This document shows positions 1-9,472 of a stretch of DNA of 64,000 nucleotides, in pieces; the first letter of the stretch is position 1, and each line of letters begins with the position of its first letter. The notes below the pieces were generated by a model. The model worked only from the letters and a program-made list of their open reading frames with translations, ran no database searches and was not told where the DNA came from. The position numbers and the translations under genes were made by a program. This DNA comes from Seonamhaeicola algicola (GTDB lineage: Bacteria > Bacteroidota > Bacteroidia > Flavobacteriales > Flavobacteriaceae), in NCBI RefSeq assembly GCF_007997385.1, contig NZ_VOSC01000033.1:310775-374774 (forward strand), read 5' to 3'.

Positions 1-1
1 T

Positions 2-673
2 GATAACAGCAATAACACTTGGGGGCCAATAGCTAATACTGATGCGCCTCATGCCCAAGGTTTAGCTACAATTACGGGCTATTACTTACGTAAATTTATG
101 GATCCGGATGTAGCTGTTGGAGATTTTGGTATGTCATCTCAAAGCTGGATTGTGCTGCGCTTAGGTGAAGTATACCTAAACTACGCCGAAGCACAAAATG
201 AAGCTGCTGGCCCAGACCAATCTGTATATGATGCAGTAAATGTTGTTAGAAACCGTTCAAACATGCCAGATTTAGAAGTAAATTATCCAGGATTGGACAA
301 AACAGGAATGTTTGAAAGAATTAAACACGAACGTAAAGTTGAATTAGCTTTTGAAGGACATCGCTTTTGGGATATTCGCCGTTGGAGAATTGGAGATCAA
401 ATTTGTAATGGTAGTGTACCTATTAATCCTTTAAACCCACAAGAAGGGGGCTACGTTTCTTGTTGTTATCCGCTAAAACAAGCCGATGGCTCTATTATGT
501 ATTTAACACCAAGCACCAAAGATGATGTGTTAGCTCCTGGTGATGAAATTTTTAGAGAACCATACACAAACTTTAGAAGAGCCTACATATGGAATGACAG
601 AAATTATTTAATGCCTATTCCTCAAGCTGCAATGGACAGAAACCCTGAGTTAGACCAAAATCCTGGATATTAA
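2..673 (+). CDS. SusD/RagB-family outer-membrane glycan-binding lipoprotein, C-terminal part (5' end outside window)
   Basis: The reading frame is open from the first bases of the window, so this is the 3' end of a longer gene; the first internal ATG is not the start. The visible 223 residues carry the typical SusD C-terminal half: the TPR-like helix RLGEVYLNYAEAQNEA and the highly conserved ELAFEGHRFWDIRRW segment, ending in PELDQNPGY. SusD proteins sit on the cell surface, cap a SusC TonB-dependent transporter and bind oligosaccharides for import. The SusC partner should lie just upstream, outside the window. A hairpin terminator follows the stop codon, and the hybrid sensor gene comes next, the usual regulator neighbour of a susCD pair. 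The family call is firm; the bound glycan is inferred from the downstream enzymes. Confidence 0.95.
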   Translation, partial: DNSNNTWGPIANTDAPHAQGLATITGYYLRKFMDPDVAVGDFGMSSQSWIVLRLGEVYLNYAEAQNEAAGPDQSVYDAVNVVRNRSNMPDLEVNYPGLDKTGMFERIKHERKVELAFEGHRFWDIRRWRIGDQICNGSVPINPLNPQEGGYVSCCYPLKQADGSIMYLTPSTKDDVLAPGDEIFREPYTNFRRAYIWNDRNYLMPIPQAAMDRNPELDQNPGY

Positions 674-734
674 TACACTTAAAAACATGAAAACACTTTT
701 TTTTAAGCAATTGTAAGTTAGTTTTAGTTAATGT

Positions 735-771
735 AATAAACCCTATTCTAAATTATAGTATAGGGTTTATT
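735..771 (+). terminator. Rho-independent-like terminator after susD
   Basis: A perfect 12-bp inverted repeat, AATAAACCCTAT and ATAGGGTTTATT, is separated by a 13-base loop and followed by a T-rich stretch. It lies about 60 bases after the susD stop codon and before the HTCS gene, so it should end the susCD transcript. Confidence 0.7.
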
Positions 772-812
772 CTTGTTAAATTTTTATATTTATAAACCTT
801 CAAAAAATATAA

Positions 813-3800
813 ATGACGTATATATTAAAAATAAAAAACAGTTCAACACCAAAACACAAGATTAAATTTATGTGGCTGTTTTTATTATTATTTTGTGTTT
901 TTTGGGGTTTCAGCCAAAGTGATACTGCATTTAAAAATCAGCTAATTTTTAAAAATATTACCACAAATGATGGCTTATCGCAAAGGTCTGTAGTTAAAAT
1001 TCTTCAAGACAAAAAAGGCTTTTTATGGTTTGGCACAAGATATGGCCTTAATAAATTTAATGGCACCGAATTTAAGGTTTACAACTTTAGCACTAATGAT
1101 AGTACTAGTTTAAGCCATAACCGCATTACTTCTTTATCATTAGATAAAACGGGCAATTTATGGGTAGGCACAGAAACTGGAGCTAATATTTATAATAATG
1201 AAGAAGACAATTTTATTCGTGTAAAAAAATCTAAAAGTTTAAATACATACTACACTAGCAGTATTAGAGATATAGTTGGTTGTGATAGTGTGTTTGTTTG
1301 GATAGCTTCAAACAACGGCTTAGATAAATACAACACAAAAACTAATGAGGCCTACAGCGTTGCTAATTTTACAAAAAATGGTCTTGCTTCAAATAACATA
1401 ACCTCTATCCTTTCAGAAAAAAAAGATATTTTATGGATTTGTAATGCTGAAAAAATTCAATTATTAAACGAAAAAAATAAATTACTAAAAACATATAACT
1501 ATCCCAATAACGCTAACCCCAATACAACAAAAAATTATACTACTGCATTATTTAAAGACAACGAAAATAATATTTGGTTAGGTTACAATGGTGGTCTTGC
1601 TTTTTTTAATAACGTTACCAAAACGTTTGAAGATTATACTATAAACAAAAATAAAGTTTTTAGCACACCAGTAAGAACTATTAACCAAGACAAACATGGG
1701 TATTTATGGGTAGGTAGTTATGATGGCCTGTATCAGTTAAATTTAGAAACCAAGAACATTAACAAATACCAGAATGAGGTTAACAACCCTAAAAGCTTAA
1801 GTCAAAATTCTGTTTATAGTATTATTGAAGATACCCGAGGCGATTTATGGGTGGGCACTTGGGCAGGTGGCGTGAATTATATTGACCGAAGTTCAAACAA
1901 TTTTACAACATATACTGTTGGCAACACCAACAAACACCTAAATTACAAAGTAGTTAGTGCTATTGTTGAAGACGCAAATGAAAACTTATGGATTGCTACC
2001 GAAGGTGGTGGTATAAATTTTTTTAATACAAAAAAACAACAGTTTAAATTTTACACACACCACCCCAATAACCCTAAAAGTTTAAACTCAAATAATATTA
2101 AAGCGCTGGTTTTAGGTCAGAATAAAAATTTTTGGATAGGCACACATGGTGAAGGTTTCAGCAAATTTAATCCTAAAACCGAAACATTTACACATTTTCA
2201 AAACCTAAACAACCATGTAAATACTATTGAAGATAATAAAATAACCTGTTTAGTAGAAGACCACAACAATAACATTTGGATTGGCACCAACAAAGGCGGC
2301 TTACATGTATTTAATACTAAATTAAATGCATTCACAAAAATAAACGACCCTAAACAAATTATAGGCAACTCTATTTATACTATTAAAAAATCATTGGTTA
2401 ATAACATTATTTATGTTGGTAGCCAAAATGGGCTTTTAGCTATAAATACCAACACTCAAAATATTGAAAAAGTACCCTATAAAAACACCAATAAAAATCA
2501 ACCTTTTGTTTTAAACCAAGTTATAAGTATTTACCAACCTACAATAAACTCCTTATGGATTGGTACAGAAGGTGATGGCCTTTATAATTTTAATATTAAA
2601 ACGCAAAAAAGCACACATTATGGTATTGCTGAAGGCTTGCCCAACAAGGTTATTTACGGTATATTACAAGATAATTCACAAAACATTTGGGTAAGCACCA
2701 ATAAAGGTATTAGCCGTATAAACACTAATACAAATGAAATTAAAAATTTTGATGAAACCGATGGCCTACAAGGCAATGAATTTAACTATGGTGCTTGTTT
2801 AAAAACTAAAAACGGGCAACTCATTTTTGGTGGTACTTCTGGTTTTACATTATTTAACCCTAATGACATTAAGGAAAATGACACGTACATTCCACCTGTA
2901 GAAATTATAGACTTTAAAGTTAGAAACAAACCGTACTTAAAACAAGTAAACACCCTTAAAAATATTGAGCTTGCCCACAACCAAAACGATTTTAGTTTTG
3001 ATTTTGTAGCACTAGGTTTTGCACATCCTAAAAAACATCAATTTGCCTATAAACTTGATGGGTTTGATAATGATTGGAAATATATTGGCAACAAACGTAC
3101 AGCAACATACACCAACTTAAACCCGGGTACCTATGTTTTTAATTTAAAAGCATCAAACGGTTATGGCGCATGGACACAAATACCAAAAAAAATAACCATC
3201 AATATAAAAACACCATTTTGGAAAACTTGGTGGGCTTACCTAGGCTATTTTTTAATTGCAACCGCATTAACTCTAACCATTAGAAAATATACTCTTTTAA
3301 GAATAAATGATAAAAACCAATTAAAAAAAGAACGAGAAGACCGAGAAAAAGTAGAAGAAGTTAATCAATTAAAATTACAACTTTTCACAAATATTTCTCA
3401 TGATTTCCGTACACCATTAACCTTAATAATTGGTCCATTAAAACGCCTAATAGACACCAACCAAGGCAACGGCACACTACAAAAACAATTAGCTGGCATG
3501 TACCGTAATGCCAATACTTTACTTCAGCTTATAAACCAACTACTAGATTTTAGAAAAAGTGAAGCAGGTAAACTTAAATTATCGGTTAGTAGTAGAAATA
3601 TTGTGCCCTTTCTTGAAAATATAAAGCTATCATTTGATGAGTTAGCAGAACAACGTAACATTCAATATCAATTTCAAACAAAAAACACTAATTACACTAT
3701 GTGGTTTGATGAAATTGAAATGAAAAAAGTAATACTCAACATACTATCTAATGCTTTTAAATTTACACCCGAAGGCGGCTCAATAAAACTAAAAGTTTCA

Positions 3801-4967
3801 GAAACTAACAATAGGTTAAAAATTGTAATCTCTGATACTGGCAAAGGCATTAGAAAAGAAGATATTCCGCATGTTTTTGATAGGTACTTTCAGCTTGGTC
3901 AACACCACGAATTAAGATCGGGAACCGGCGTTGGTTTAGCTTTAGCAAAAGATATTGTTTTACTACACCATGGCGAAGTTTTAGCAGAAAGCACTCTTGG
4001 TAAAGGCACTAAATTTACAATACTACTACCAACAGGAAATGCACATTTTAATGAAGAACAACTGAATGTTGTTGACACAGATTATAGTAATGGCACAGAT
4101 ATTTCGTTACCATACAACCCATCTATAATTAATATTGGCTGGGTAAGCGAAAAAGACGAAATACAAGACATTACAATTGACGAGGCACTACCAACACTTT
4201 TACATGTTGAAGATAATAAAGAAGTTAGGCAATTTATTAAAGATATTTTTAAAGACCTTTACAATGTTATAGAAGCCGAAAACGGCACTACAGGCATAGC
4301 CATAGCCCAAACCAAACCAATAGATTTAATTATAAGCGATGTAATGATGCCAAAAATGGATGGCTTAGCATTTTGCAATACTATTAAAACAAACCTAACC
4401 ACTAGCCATATTCCTATAATTTTATTAACGGCACGTTCATCATCAAAAGCTCAAAAAAGTGGTTTTAACGAAGGGGCTGATGTTTACATAACCAAACCTT
4501 TTGAGGCCGATTTGCTTAAAATGCAAGTACAAAACCTGCTAAAATCTAGACAGCATTTAATAGAAAAATTCAGAAAAAATATTCTCCTAGAGCCCAAAGA
4601 ATTAGAGCTAGAATCTGCTGATGAAATTTTCTTAAAAAAGGTTATGACAATTGTTGAAGACAACCTATCAGAATCATCATTCATGGCTTCAACACTAATA
4701 GAAAAAGTACACATGAGTCAATCTGTACTTTACAGAAAACTTAAAGTTTTAACAGGTCAATCTATTTCAGAATTTATAAGAACTATTAGGCTAAAACGCG
4801 CAAGTCAATTACTTATAAATTCAGATTTAGGTATTGCCGAAATTGCTTATGAAGTTGGCTTTAACGATCTTAAATACTTTAGAAGATGTTTTAAAAAAGC
4901 TTTTGAAGTAACACCATCTGTTTACCGAAAAAATAACATAACCCAAAATGCCTTAACAAATAATTAA
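813..4967 (+). CDS. Hybrid two-component system sensor histidine kinase/response regulator (HTCS), AraC output
   Basis: This one-polypeptide two-component system normally senses a glycan fragment in the periplasm and activates its PUL. The order is: N-terminal hydrophobic signal/anchor (about residues 20-35); about 14 Reg_prop blades with LW(V/I)GT-type motifs, enough for two seven-bladed propellers; a Y_Y_Y domain (about 700-775); a membrane segment (about 790-815); HisKA with phospho-acceptor His863 in NISHDFRTPLTL; HATPase with N box NILSNAFKF and G boxes; a receiver with phospho-acceptor Asp1176 in IISDVMMPKMDG; and a C-terminal AraC-type HTH. The length (1384 aa) is normal. Met20 is an alternative start that gives a cleaner signal peptide. 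It lies between susD and the GH88 operon, so it is the likely activator of the locus. Confidence 0.95.
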   Translation: MTYILKIKNSSTPKHKIKFMWLFLLLFCVFWGFSQSDTAFKNQLIFKNITTNDGLSQRSVVKILQDKKGFLWFGTRYGLNKFNGTEFKVYNFSTNDSTSLSHNRITSLSLDKTGNLWVGTETGANIYNNEEDNFIRVKKSKSLNTYYTSSIRDIVGCDSVFVWIASNNGLDKYNTKTNEAYSVANFTKNGLASNNITSILSEKKDILWICNAEKIQLLNEKNKLLKTYNYPNNANPNTTKNYTTALFKDNENNIWLGYNGGLAFFNNVTKTFEDYTINKNKVFSTPVRTINQDKHGYLWVGSYDGLYQLNLETKNINKYQNEVNNPKSLSQNSVYSIIEDTRGDLWVGTWAGGVNYIDRSSNNFTTYTVGNTNKHLNYKVVSAIVEDANENLWIATEGGGINFFNTKKQQFKFYTHHPNNPKSLNSNNIKALVLGQNKNFWIGTHGEGFSKFNPKTETFTHFQNLNNHVNTIEDNKITCLVEDHNNNIWIGTNKGGLHVFNTKLNAFTKINDPKQIIGNSIYTIKKSLVNNIIYVGSQNGLLAINTNTQNIEKVPYKNTNKNQPFVLNQVISIYQPTINSLWIGTEGDGLYNFNIKTQKSTHYGIAEGLPNKVIYGILQDNSQNIWVSTNKGISRINTNTNEIKNFDETDGLQGNEFNYGACLKTKNGQLIFGGTSGFTLFNPNDIKENDTYIPPVEIIDFKVRNKPYLKQVNTLKNIELAHNQNDFSFDFVALGFAHPKKHQFAYKLDGFDNDWKYIGNKRTATYTNLNPGTYVFNLKASNGYGAWTQIPKKITINIKTPFWKTWWAYLGYFLIATALTLTIRKYTLLRINDKNQLKKEREDREKVEEVNQLKLQLFTNISHDFRTPLTLIIGPLKRLIDTNQGNGTLQKQLAGMYRNANTLLQLINQLLDFRKSEAGKLKLSVSSRNIVPFLENIKLSFDELAEQRNIQYQFQTKNTNYTMWFDEIEMKKVILNILSNAFKFTPEGGSIKLKVSETNNRLKIVISDTGKGIRKEDIPHVFDRYFQLGQHHELRSGTGVGLALAKDIVLLHHGEVLAESTLGKGTKFTILLPTGNAHFNEEQLNVVDTDYSNGTDISLPYNPSIINIGWVSEKDEIQDITIDEALPTLLHVEDNKEVRQFIKDIFKDLYNVIEAENGTTGIAIAQTKPIDLIISDVMMPKMDGLAFCNTIKTNLTTSHIPIILLTARSSSKAQKSGFNEGADVYITKPFEADLLKMQVQNLLKSRQHLIEKFRKNILLEPKELELESADEIFLKKVMTIVEDNLSESSFMASTLIEKVHMSQSVLYRKLKVLTGQSISEFIRTIRLKRASQLLINSDLGIAEIAYEVGFNDLKYFRRCFKKAFEVTPSVYRKNNITQNALTNN

Positions 4968-5059
4968 AATTCGCAACATAACAAAACCCCAATAAAATAG
5001 GGCATTAAAGCGCATTACCCCCTAAATTCAAATTAAAAACCACCCTTTAAAACTACAAT

Positions 5060-5067
5060 TAAGTTTG
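5060..5067 (+). promoter_or_regulatory. Bacteroidetes -7 element for the GH88 operon
   Basis: TAAGTTTG matches the Bacteroidetes -7 consensus TAnnTTTG exactly and lies 31 bases before the GH88 start codon. No good -33 TTG is visible, which fits an activator-dependent promoter. An ACTACA hexamer lies just upstream at 5052-5057. Confidence 0.5.
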
Positions 5068-5098
5068 ATATTTGAATTTGCTAACTAAATAAAAAAAC

Positions 5099-6295
5099 AT
5101 GAAAATAGCTAAACTAACATTCTTGGTACTAGCATGTATTAATCTAGCTTGTGTAAACCCATCTGTAAATTCAAAAAACATAAACTTTAATACTAGCTTT
5201 ATAAATGCCGAAAAACAAATGTCATTACTATTAAAGGATGCTGAACAAGCCAACCGAATACCACGCACACTAAACGAACATGGACATATGCACTGGACCA
5301 ATACTGATTTTGATTGGACAGAAGGATTCTTTCCTGGGAGCTGTTGGTTTCTTTATGAGCAAACAAAAAACAGAAAATGGAAAAATGCCGCTGAAAAATT
5401 TCAGTTAAAATTTGAAAGCCATAAAACATTAACCACAAATCATGATTTAGGTTTTGTATTTAATTGTTCGTATGGCAAAGGATACGAATTAACTAAAAAC
5501 GAACATTTTAAAGAAATACTCATAACTGCAGCAAACTCTTTGCTAACACGTTTTAACCCTACAGTAGGATGTATTAAAAGTTGGGATGTTAACACCGGTT
5601 GGCAAGCTGAACGCGGCTGGAAATATCCTGTTATTATAGATAACATGATGAATTTAGAATTGTTATTTAAAGTAAGTGAGTTTACCGGCAACAACAAATA
5701 CAAACAAGCCGCCATAACGCATGCTAACACTACACTAAATAATCATTTTAGAAACGACAACAGCTCTGTTCATGTGGTAGATTATGACCCTGTTACAGGA
5801 GAAGTTAGAGGTAAATACACAGCTCAAGGGTTTGCAAACGAAAGTTCTTGGGCACGCGGACAAGCTTGGGGGCTTTATGGTTATACAGTATGTTACAGGT
5901 TTACAAAAGACACAACATATTTACATCAAGCCGAAAAAATTGCACAATACATATTAAACTTTAATGGCACACCTGATGATGGTATACCGTATTGGGATTA
6001 CCATGCACCTAAAATTCCTAACGAACCTCGTGATGTTTCTGCTGCAAGCATAACAGCATCTGCGTTATTAGAACTAAACAAATATTCAAAAAACAATTAT
6101 TTGCCAGCAATAAATAAAATTATGGCATCATTAGGCACTAAAGAGTACACTGCCTCAATTGGTAAAAACAAGCACTTTATTTTAAAACATAGTGTTGGAA
6201 GCATTCCGCATGGAAATGAAATTGATGTGCCATTAAACTATGCTGATTATTATTACTTAGAAGCCCTAAGTCGTTATAAATCTATAGAACAATAA
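5099..6295 (+). CDS. GH88 unsaturated glucuronyl/uronyl hydrolase, lipoprotein
   Basis: GH88 enzymes hydrate and release the 4,5-unsaturated uronic acid that a polysaccharide lyase leaves at the non-reducing end of an oligosaccharide. The 398-aa length and alpha/alpha-barrel motifs fit the family: TEGFFPGSCW, NHDLGF, DNMMNLELL, SSWARGQAWGLYGY and RDVSAASITASALLEL. Asp116 and Asp181 align in spacing with the two catalytic aspartates of Bacillus UGL. The N-terminus is a lipoprotein signal (INLAC, Cys18), so the enzyme is probably periplasmic or membrane-attached. It is first in a tight operon with a lyase-like beta-helix protein (5-base gap) and a sulfatase (3-base gap), consistent with stepwise breakdown of a sulfated, uronate-containing glycan. 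Confidence 0.92.
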   Translation: MKIAKLTFLVLACINLACVNPSVNSKNINFNTSFINAEKQMSLLLKDAEQANRIPRTLNEHGHMHWTNTDFDWTEGFFPGSCWFLYEQTKNRKWKNAAEKFQLKFESHKTLTTNHDLGFVFNCSYGKGYELTKNEHFKEILITAANSLLTRFNPTVGCIKSWDVNTGWQAERGWKYPVIIDNMMNLELLFKVSEFTGNNKYKQAAITHANTTLNNHFRNDNSSVHVVDYDPVTGEVRGKYTAQGFANESSWARGQAWGLYGYTVCYRFTKDTTYLHQAEKIAQYILNFNGTPDDGIPYWDYHAPKIPNEPRDVSAASITASALLELNKYSKNNYLPAINKIMASLGTKEYTASIGKNKHFILKHSVGSIPHGNEIDVPLNYADYYYLEALSRYKSIEQ

Positions 6296-6300
6296 TAATT

Positions 6301-7860
6301 ATGAAACCATTATATATACTAAGTTTTTTCTCTGTTCTATTGATAAATTGTCAAGAAAAAACAAACCTAAAACAGCAAACAACTGTTTGGGAAAATTTTG
6401 TAGAATCTAAAAAAAAAGGTAAGACACCTATTTTACCAGATTTTTCGTTTGCAGGATATAAATACAGTGAAGTTCCATTGCCAACAGTTAACTATAAAAC
6501 CTTTAACGTTACAAACTTTGGAGCAAACCCTAACGATACTATTTCAGATAAAGAAGCTATAAAAAAAGCTATTGCTGCTGCCCAAAAACATGGTGAAGGT
6601 ATCATTTATTTCCCGAAAGGTAAATATTATATTAATACTGGAAATGATGATAACAGCATAATCACAATCTCATCATCTAAAATTGTTTTTAGAGGCGAAA
6701 ATGAAGCTAATACAACCTTATTTTTTGATAGAGACTTACCACCAGCTCATCCTGAAAAATTATGGACATGCCCTTCGGCAATTAAAGTAACCTCTAATAA
6801 AAAAGATGATTTTTTAACCAAAATAATTTCAAACTCAAAACGCGAAACCTTTACAATTCATGTAAAAGACGCTTCAAAAATAAAACAAGGCGATTGGTTA
6901 ATTATACAAGTAAAAAACAATAGCAAAGATTTAATAAATTATGATATAGCACCATTGGTTCCAGATAAAGAATGGACAGCTATTTTAGCCCAAGGTGTAC
7001 AAGTAAATGAACGCCACCAAGTAGCTTCTGTAAAAGGCAATAAGATTACCTTGGTTTCTCCTATTCATTATGATATTGCGGCAAAACACAACTGGCAAGT
7101 ATATAGTTTTGCTCATGTAAACCATGTAGGCTTTGAGCATTTAACTTTTGAAGGGAACTGGACAAAAGAATTTGTGCATCATCGCTCTGCACAAGATGAT
7201 GGTGGTTGGAGCATACTATCAATAACTAAAAGTGTTAATTCTTGGGTTAAAAATTGCACCTTTAAGAATGTGAATAGAGTGTTAACATTCTCTTCGTCTG
7301 CAGCCTGTACAGCATTAAATATAACTATTAATGGTGCCATTGGGCATTCTGCAGTAAACACATCGGGGTCTACCCATGTTTTACTAGCTAAAATAAATGA
7401 CGTAGCTGGCATGCACCATACTACAGGTGTTGGTGGTGGTAGTAATACAGGAACCGTTATTTGGCGTTCTAAACATCCATCCCACACTAGTTTTGAGGCT
7501 CATGCATCGCAACCACGTGCTACTCTTTTTGATAATGTTGAAGGTGGTTTTTTTCAAGGAAGAGCCGGTGGTGCCCGTTTTAATTTGCCAAACCACGGAA
7601 GGCATTTAGTACTTTGGAATTATAAAGAAACTGATAGTGCCGAAACAGATTTTAGGTTTGTGGCTACTGACACTTGGTATTGGCGAATAGTACCACCTAT
7701 TATAGTAGGATTTCATGGTACGGGAACTACATTTAAAAAAGACGAAGTTCAAATACTTGAAAGCCTAGGAACTCCTGTCAAACCCGAGTCTTTATTTGAA
7801 GAACAATTAAAATTACGTTTAGGCAAACTCCCTAAATGGCTAGACGAAATAAACAACTAA
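6301..7860 (+). CDS. Pectate-lyase-superfamily right-handed beta-helix lipoprotein, candidate polysaccharide lyase
   Basis: A 519-aa secreted lipoprotein (lipobox LLINC, Cys17). After a linker, residues about 70-100 contain the pectate_lyase_3-type start NVTNFGANPNDTISDKEAI followed by GIIYFPKGKYYI. The rest reads as beta-helix rungs and a conserved histidine/glycine-rich C-terminal part (about residues 350-430, with HHTTGVGGGSNTG and GGARFNLPNHG). No CAZy family can be assigned by eye; a DUF4955-type Bacteroidetes protein is one possibility. It sits between GH88, which needs unsaturated uronates, and a sulfatase, so a uronate-specific lyase activity is a reasonable inference but is not shown by any catalytic motif I recognise. 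Confidence 0.7.
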   Translation: MKPLYILSFFSVLLINCQEKTNLKQQTTVWENFVESKKKGKTPILPDFSFAGYKYSEVPLPTVNYKTFNVTNFGANPNDTISDKEAIKKAIAAAQKHGEGIIYFPKGKYYINTGNDDNSIITISSSKIVFRGENEANTTLFFDRDLPPAHPEKLWTCPSAIKVTSNKKDDFLTKIISNSKRETFTIHVKDASKIKQGDWLIIQVKNNSKDLINYDIAPLVPDKEWTAILAQGVQVNERHQVASVKGNKITLVSPIHYDIAAKHNWQVYSFAHVNHVGFEHLTFEGNWTKEFVHHRSAQDDGGWSILSITKSVNSWVKNCTFKNVNRVLTFSSSAACTALNITINGAIGHSAVNTSGSTHVLLAKINDVAGMHHTTGVGGGSNTGTVIWRSKHPSHTSFEAHASQPRATLFDNVEGGFFQGRAGGARFNLPNHGRHLVLWNYKETDSAETDFRFVATDTWYWRIVPPIIVGFHGTGTTFKKDEVQILESLGTPVKPESLFEEQLKLRLGKLPKWLDEINN

Positions 7861-7863
7861 GCT

Positions 7864-9426
7864 ATGAAAAACACATTATACTTATTACTAATAACTATAG
7901 CGGCATTTAGCTGTCAAAACAAAAAAAATGAAGTAAAACAAGCATCAAAAAAACCCAACGTTTTAATTATTTTTCCTGACCAATTAAGACGTTACAGTGC
8001 GGGTTTTTGGCATGAATCTCCATACAAAGAATTAGCCCAAGGAAAAGCAGATCCTGTAGTAACACCTACTATTGATAAATTAGCAAAAAACGGTGTTGTT
8101 TTTACCAATGCCATTAGTAACTACCCATTGTGTAGTCCTTACAGGGGCATGATGCTTTCTGGCAGGTACCCCGAGCAAAATGGTATTTGGAACAACTGTA
8201 AAAAAGGAAGAAATGAAAGTTTAAGAGATGACATAAGTACCATACCAGATTTGTTTTTTAAAGCAGGCTATAACACCTCGCTATTTGGGAAATGCCATTG
8301 GTTAAGAAATGACCCCTTATTTGACGAAAATGGCAATTATGTTGGTAGTGAAGAAGCTCCAGGAGGACATCGTATTAATGCTTATGACACTTACATTCCA
8401 CCAGGAAAATCTAGACATAATATTGAATATTTTTACCAAGCTTTAAAGGATGAACACTTTAATCCTAGGGTATATTCTAACGATCCAAATGCCATAGAAG
8501 GGAAAAAGGATGGCGAATTACATCTTCCTAAAATGTTTTCAGCTAAAAATGAAGCTGAAAAGATTATTGATTATCTAAAAAATGAACACGGACAAAGAGA
8601 TGCATCTAAACCTTTTTGCATGATATGGGCAATGAACCCGCCGCATAACCCTTGGGATGATGAAAATACAGATATGGAAACATTACATAAATATTATGAT
8701 AAAGATAAATTCCCTGAAATTGATGAAAAGCTTGTAGTAAGGGAAAATGTAGATTTAGAAACTGCTAACTACGCAAGGCATTATTTTGCAAATATAACCA
8801 GTGTAGATATGTACATGGGCAAAGTTATTGATGAGCTAGAAAAAATGGGAGCATTAGATAACACTATTATACTTTTTAGCTCAGACCATGGTGAAATGAT
8901 GGGTAGTCATGCAAAAACAGGCAAAAATACGTTTGAAACAGAATCATTGGCCATTCCGTTCATTGCACATTGGCCAAAAAAACTATCAACAAGTACAGAA
9001 GATGTTATTTTTAGCGTTCCTGATGTTTTACCAACTGTTATGGGGCTTGCGGGACTTGGTGACGCCATTCCATCAGACATTGAAGGGACCGATTTTTCAA
9101 GCTTACTTCTTACATCAGAAACAAAGGTAAAAAAACCTGAAGCTGCTTTAATAATGCTAGGTAATTCACGCGGTGTTCACACAACAAAATACACCCTTTG
9201 TTTAAAAGAAGACAAAAAACCTTGGGATGAGCATAAGGTAAAAACTATTGATGAAGCCTATTTTTATGATAATATTAACGACCCTTATCAAAAAAATAAA
9301 ATTAGCTTAAATGATAATCCTGAAATTTCAAACGTGCTTTTAAAACATTTAGCCGGTTTACTAAAAAAAACTAATGACCCATGGTATCAGCAAAAAAAAC
9401 ATAGTAATTTAATTCCTTATGAATAA
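7864..9426 (+). CDS. Type I (formylglycine) sulfatase, lipoprotein
   Basis: An S1-family sulfatase of 520 aa that should remove ester sulfate from the glycan. The formylglycine motif is CSPYR (Cys90), a C-x-P-x-R variant with Tyr in the usual Ser position, followed by GMMLSGRYP. The N-terminal metal site reads FPDQ rather than the common DD pair. A later metal motif, SSDHGEMMGSH, is present. The lipobox FSC (Cys17) marks a lipoprotein. It is the last gene of the GH88 operon and is followed by a strong hairpin terminator. The maturation enzyme that makes formylglycine is not encoded in this window. The positional specificity of the sulfatase cannot be read from sequence. Confidence 0.93.
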   Translation: MKNTLYLLLITIAAFSCQNKKNEVKQASKKPNVLIIFPDQLRRYSAGFWHESPYKELAQGKADPVVTPTIDKLAKNGVVFTNAISNYPLCSPYRGMMLSGRYPEQNGIWNNCKKGRNESLRDDISTIPDLFFKAGYNTSLFGKCHWLRNDPLFDENGNYVGSEEAPGGHRINAYDTYIPPGKSRHNIEYFYQALKDEHFNPRVYSNDPNAIEGKKDGELHLPKMFSAKNEAEKIIDYLKNEHGQRDASKPFCMIWAMNPPHNPWDDENTDMETLHKYYDKDKFPEIDEKLVVRENVDLETANYARHYFANITSVDMYMGKVIDELEKMGALDNTIILFSSDHGEMMGSHAKTGKNTFETESLAIPFIAHWPKKLSTSTEDVIFSVPDVLPTVMGLAGLGDAIPSDIEGTDFSSLLLTSETKVKKPEAALIMLGNSRGVHTTKYTLCLKEDKKPWDEHKVKTIDEAYFYDNINDPYQKNKISLNDNPEISNVLLKHLAGLLKKTNDPWYQQKKHSNLIPYE

Positions 9427-9456
9427 AAAAAGACGTCTTTAGCAGACGTCTTTTTT
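9426..9456. terminator. Bidirectional rho-independent terminator between convergent operons
   Basis: Arms AAAAAAGACGTCT and AGACGTCTTTTTT are perfectly complementary around a 5-base loop, with A and T tracts on both sides. It ends the GH88-sulfatase operon on the plus strand and the T9SS beta-helix gene on the minus strand. Confidence 0.9.
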
Positions 9457-9472
9457 CGTTATAAAATAAAAC

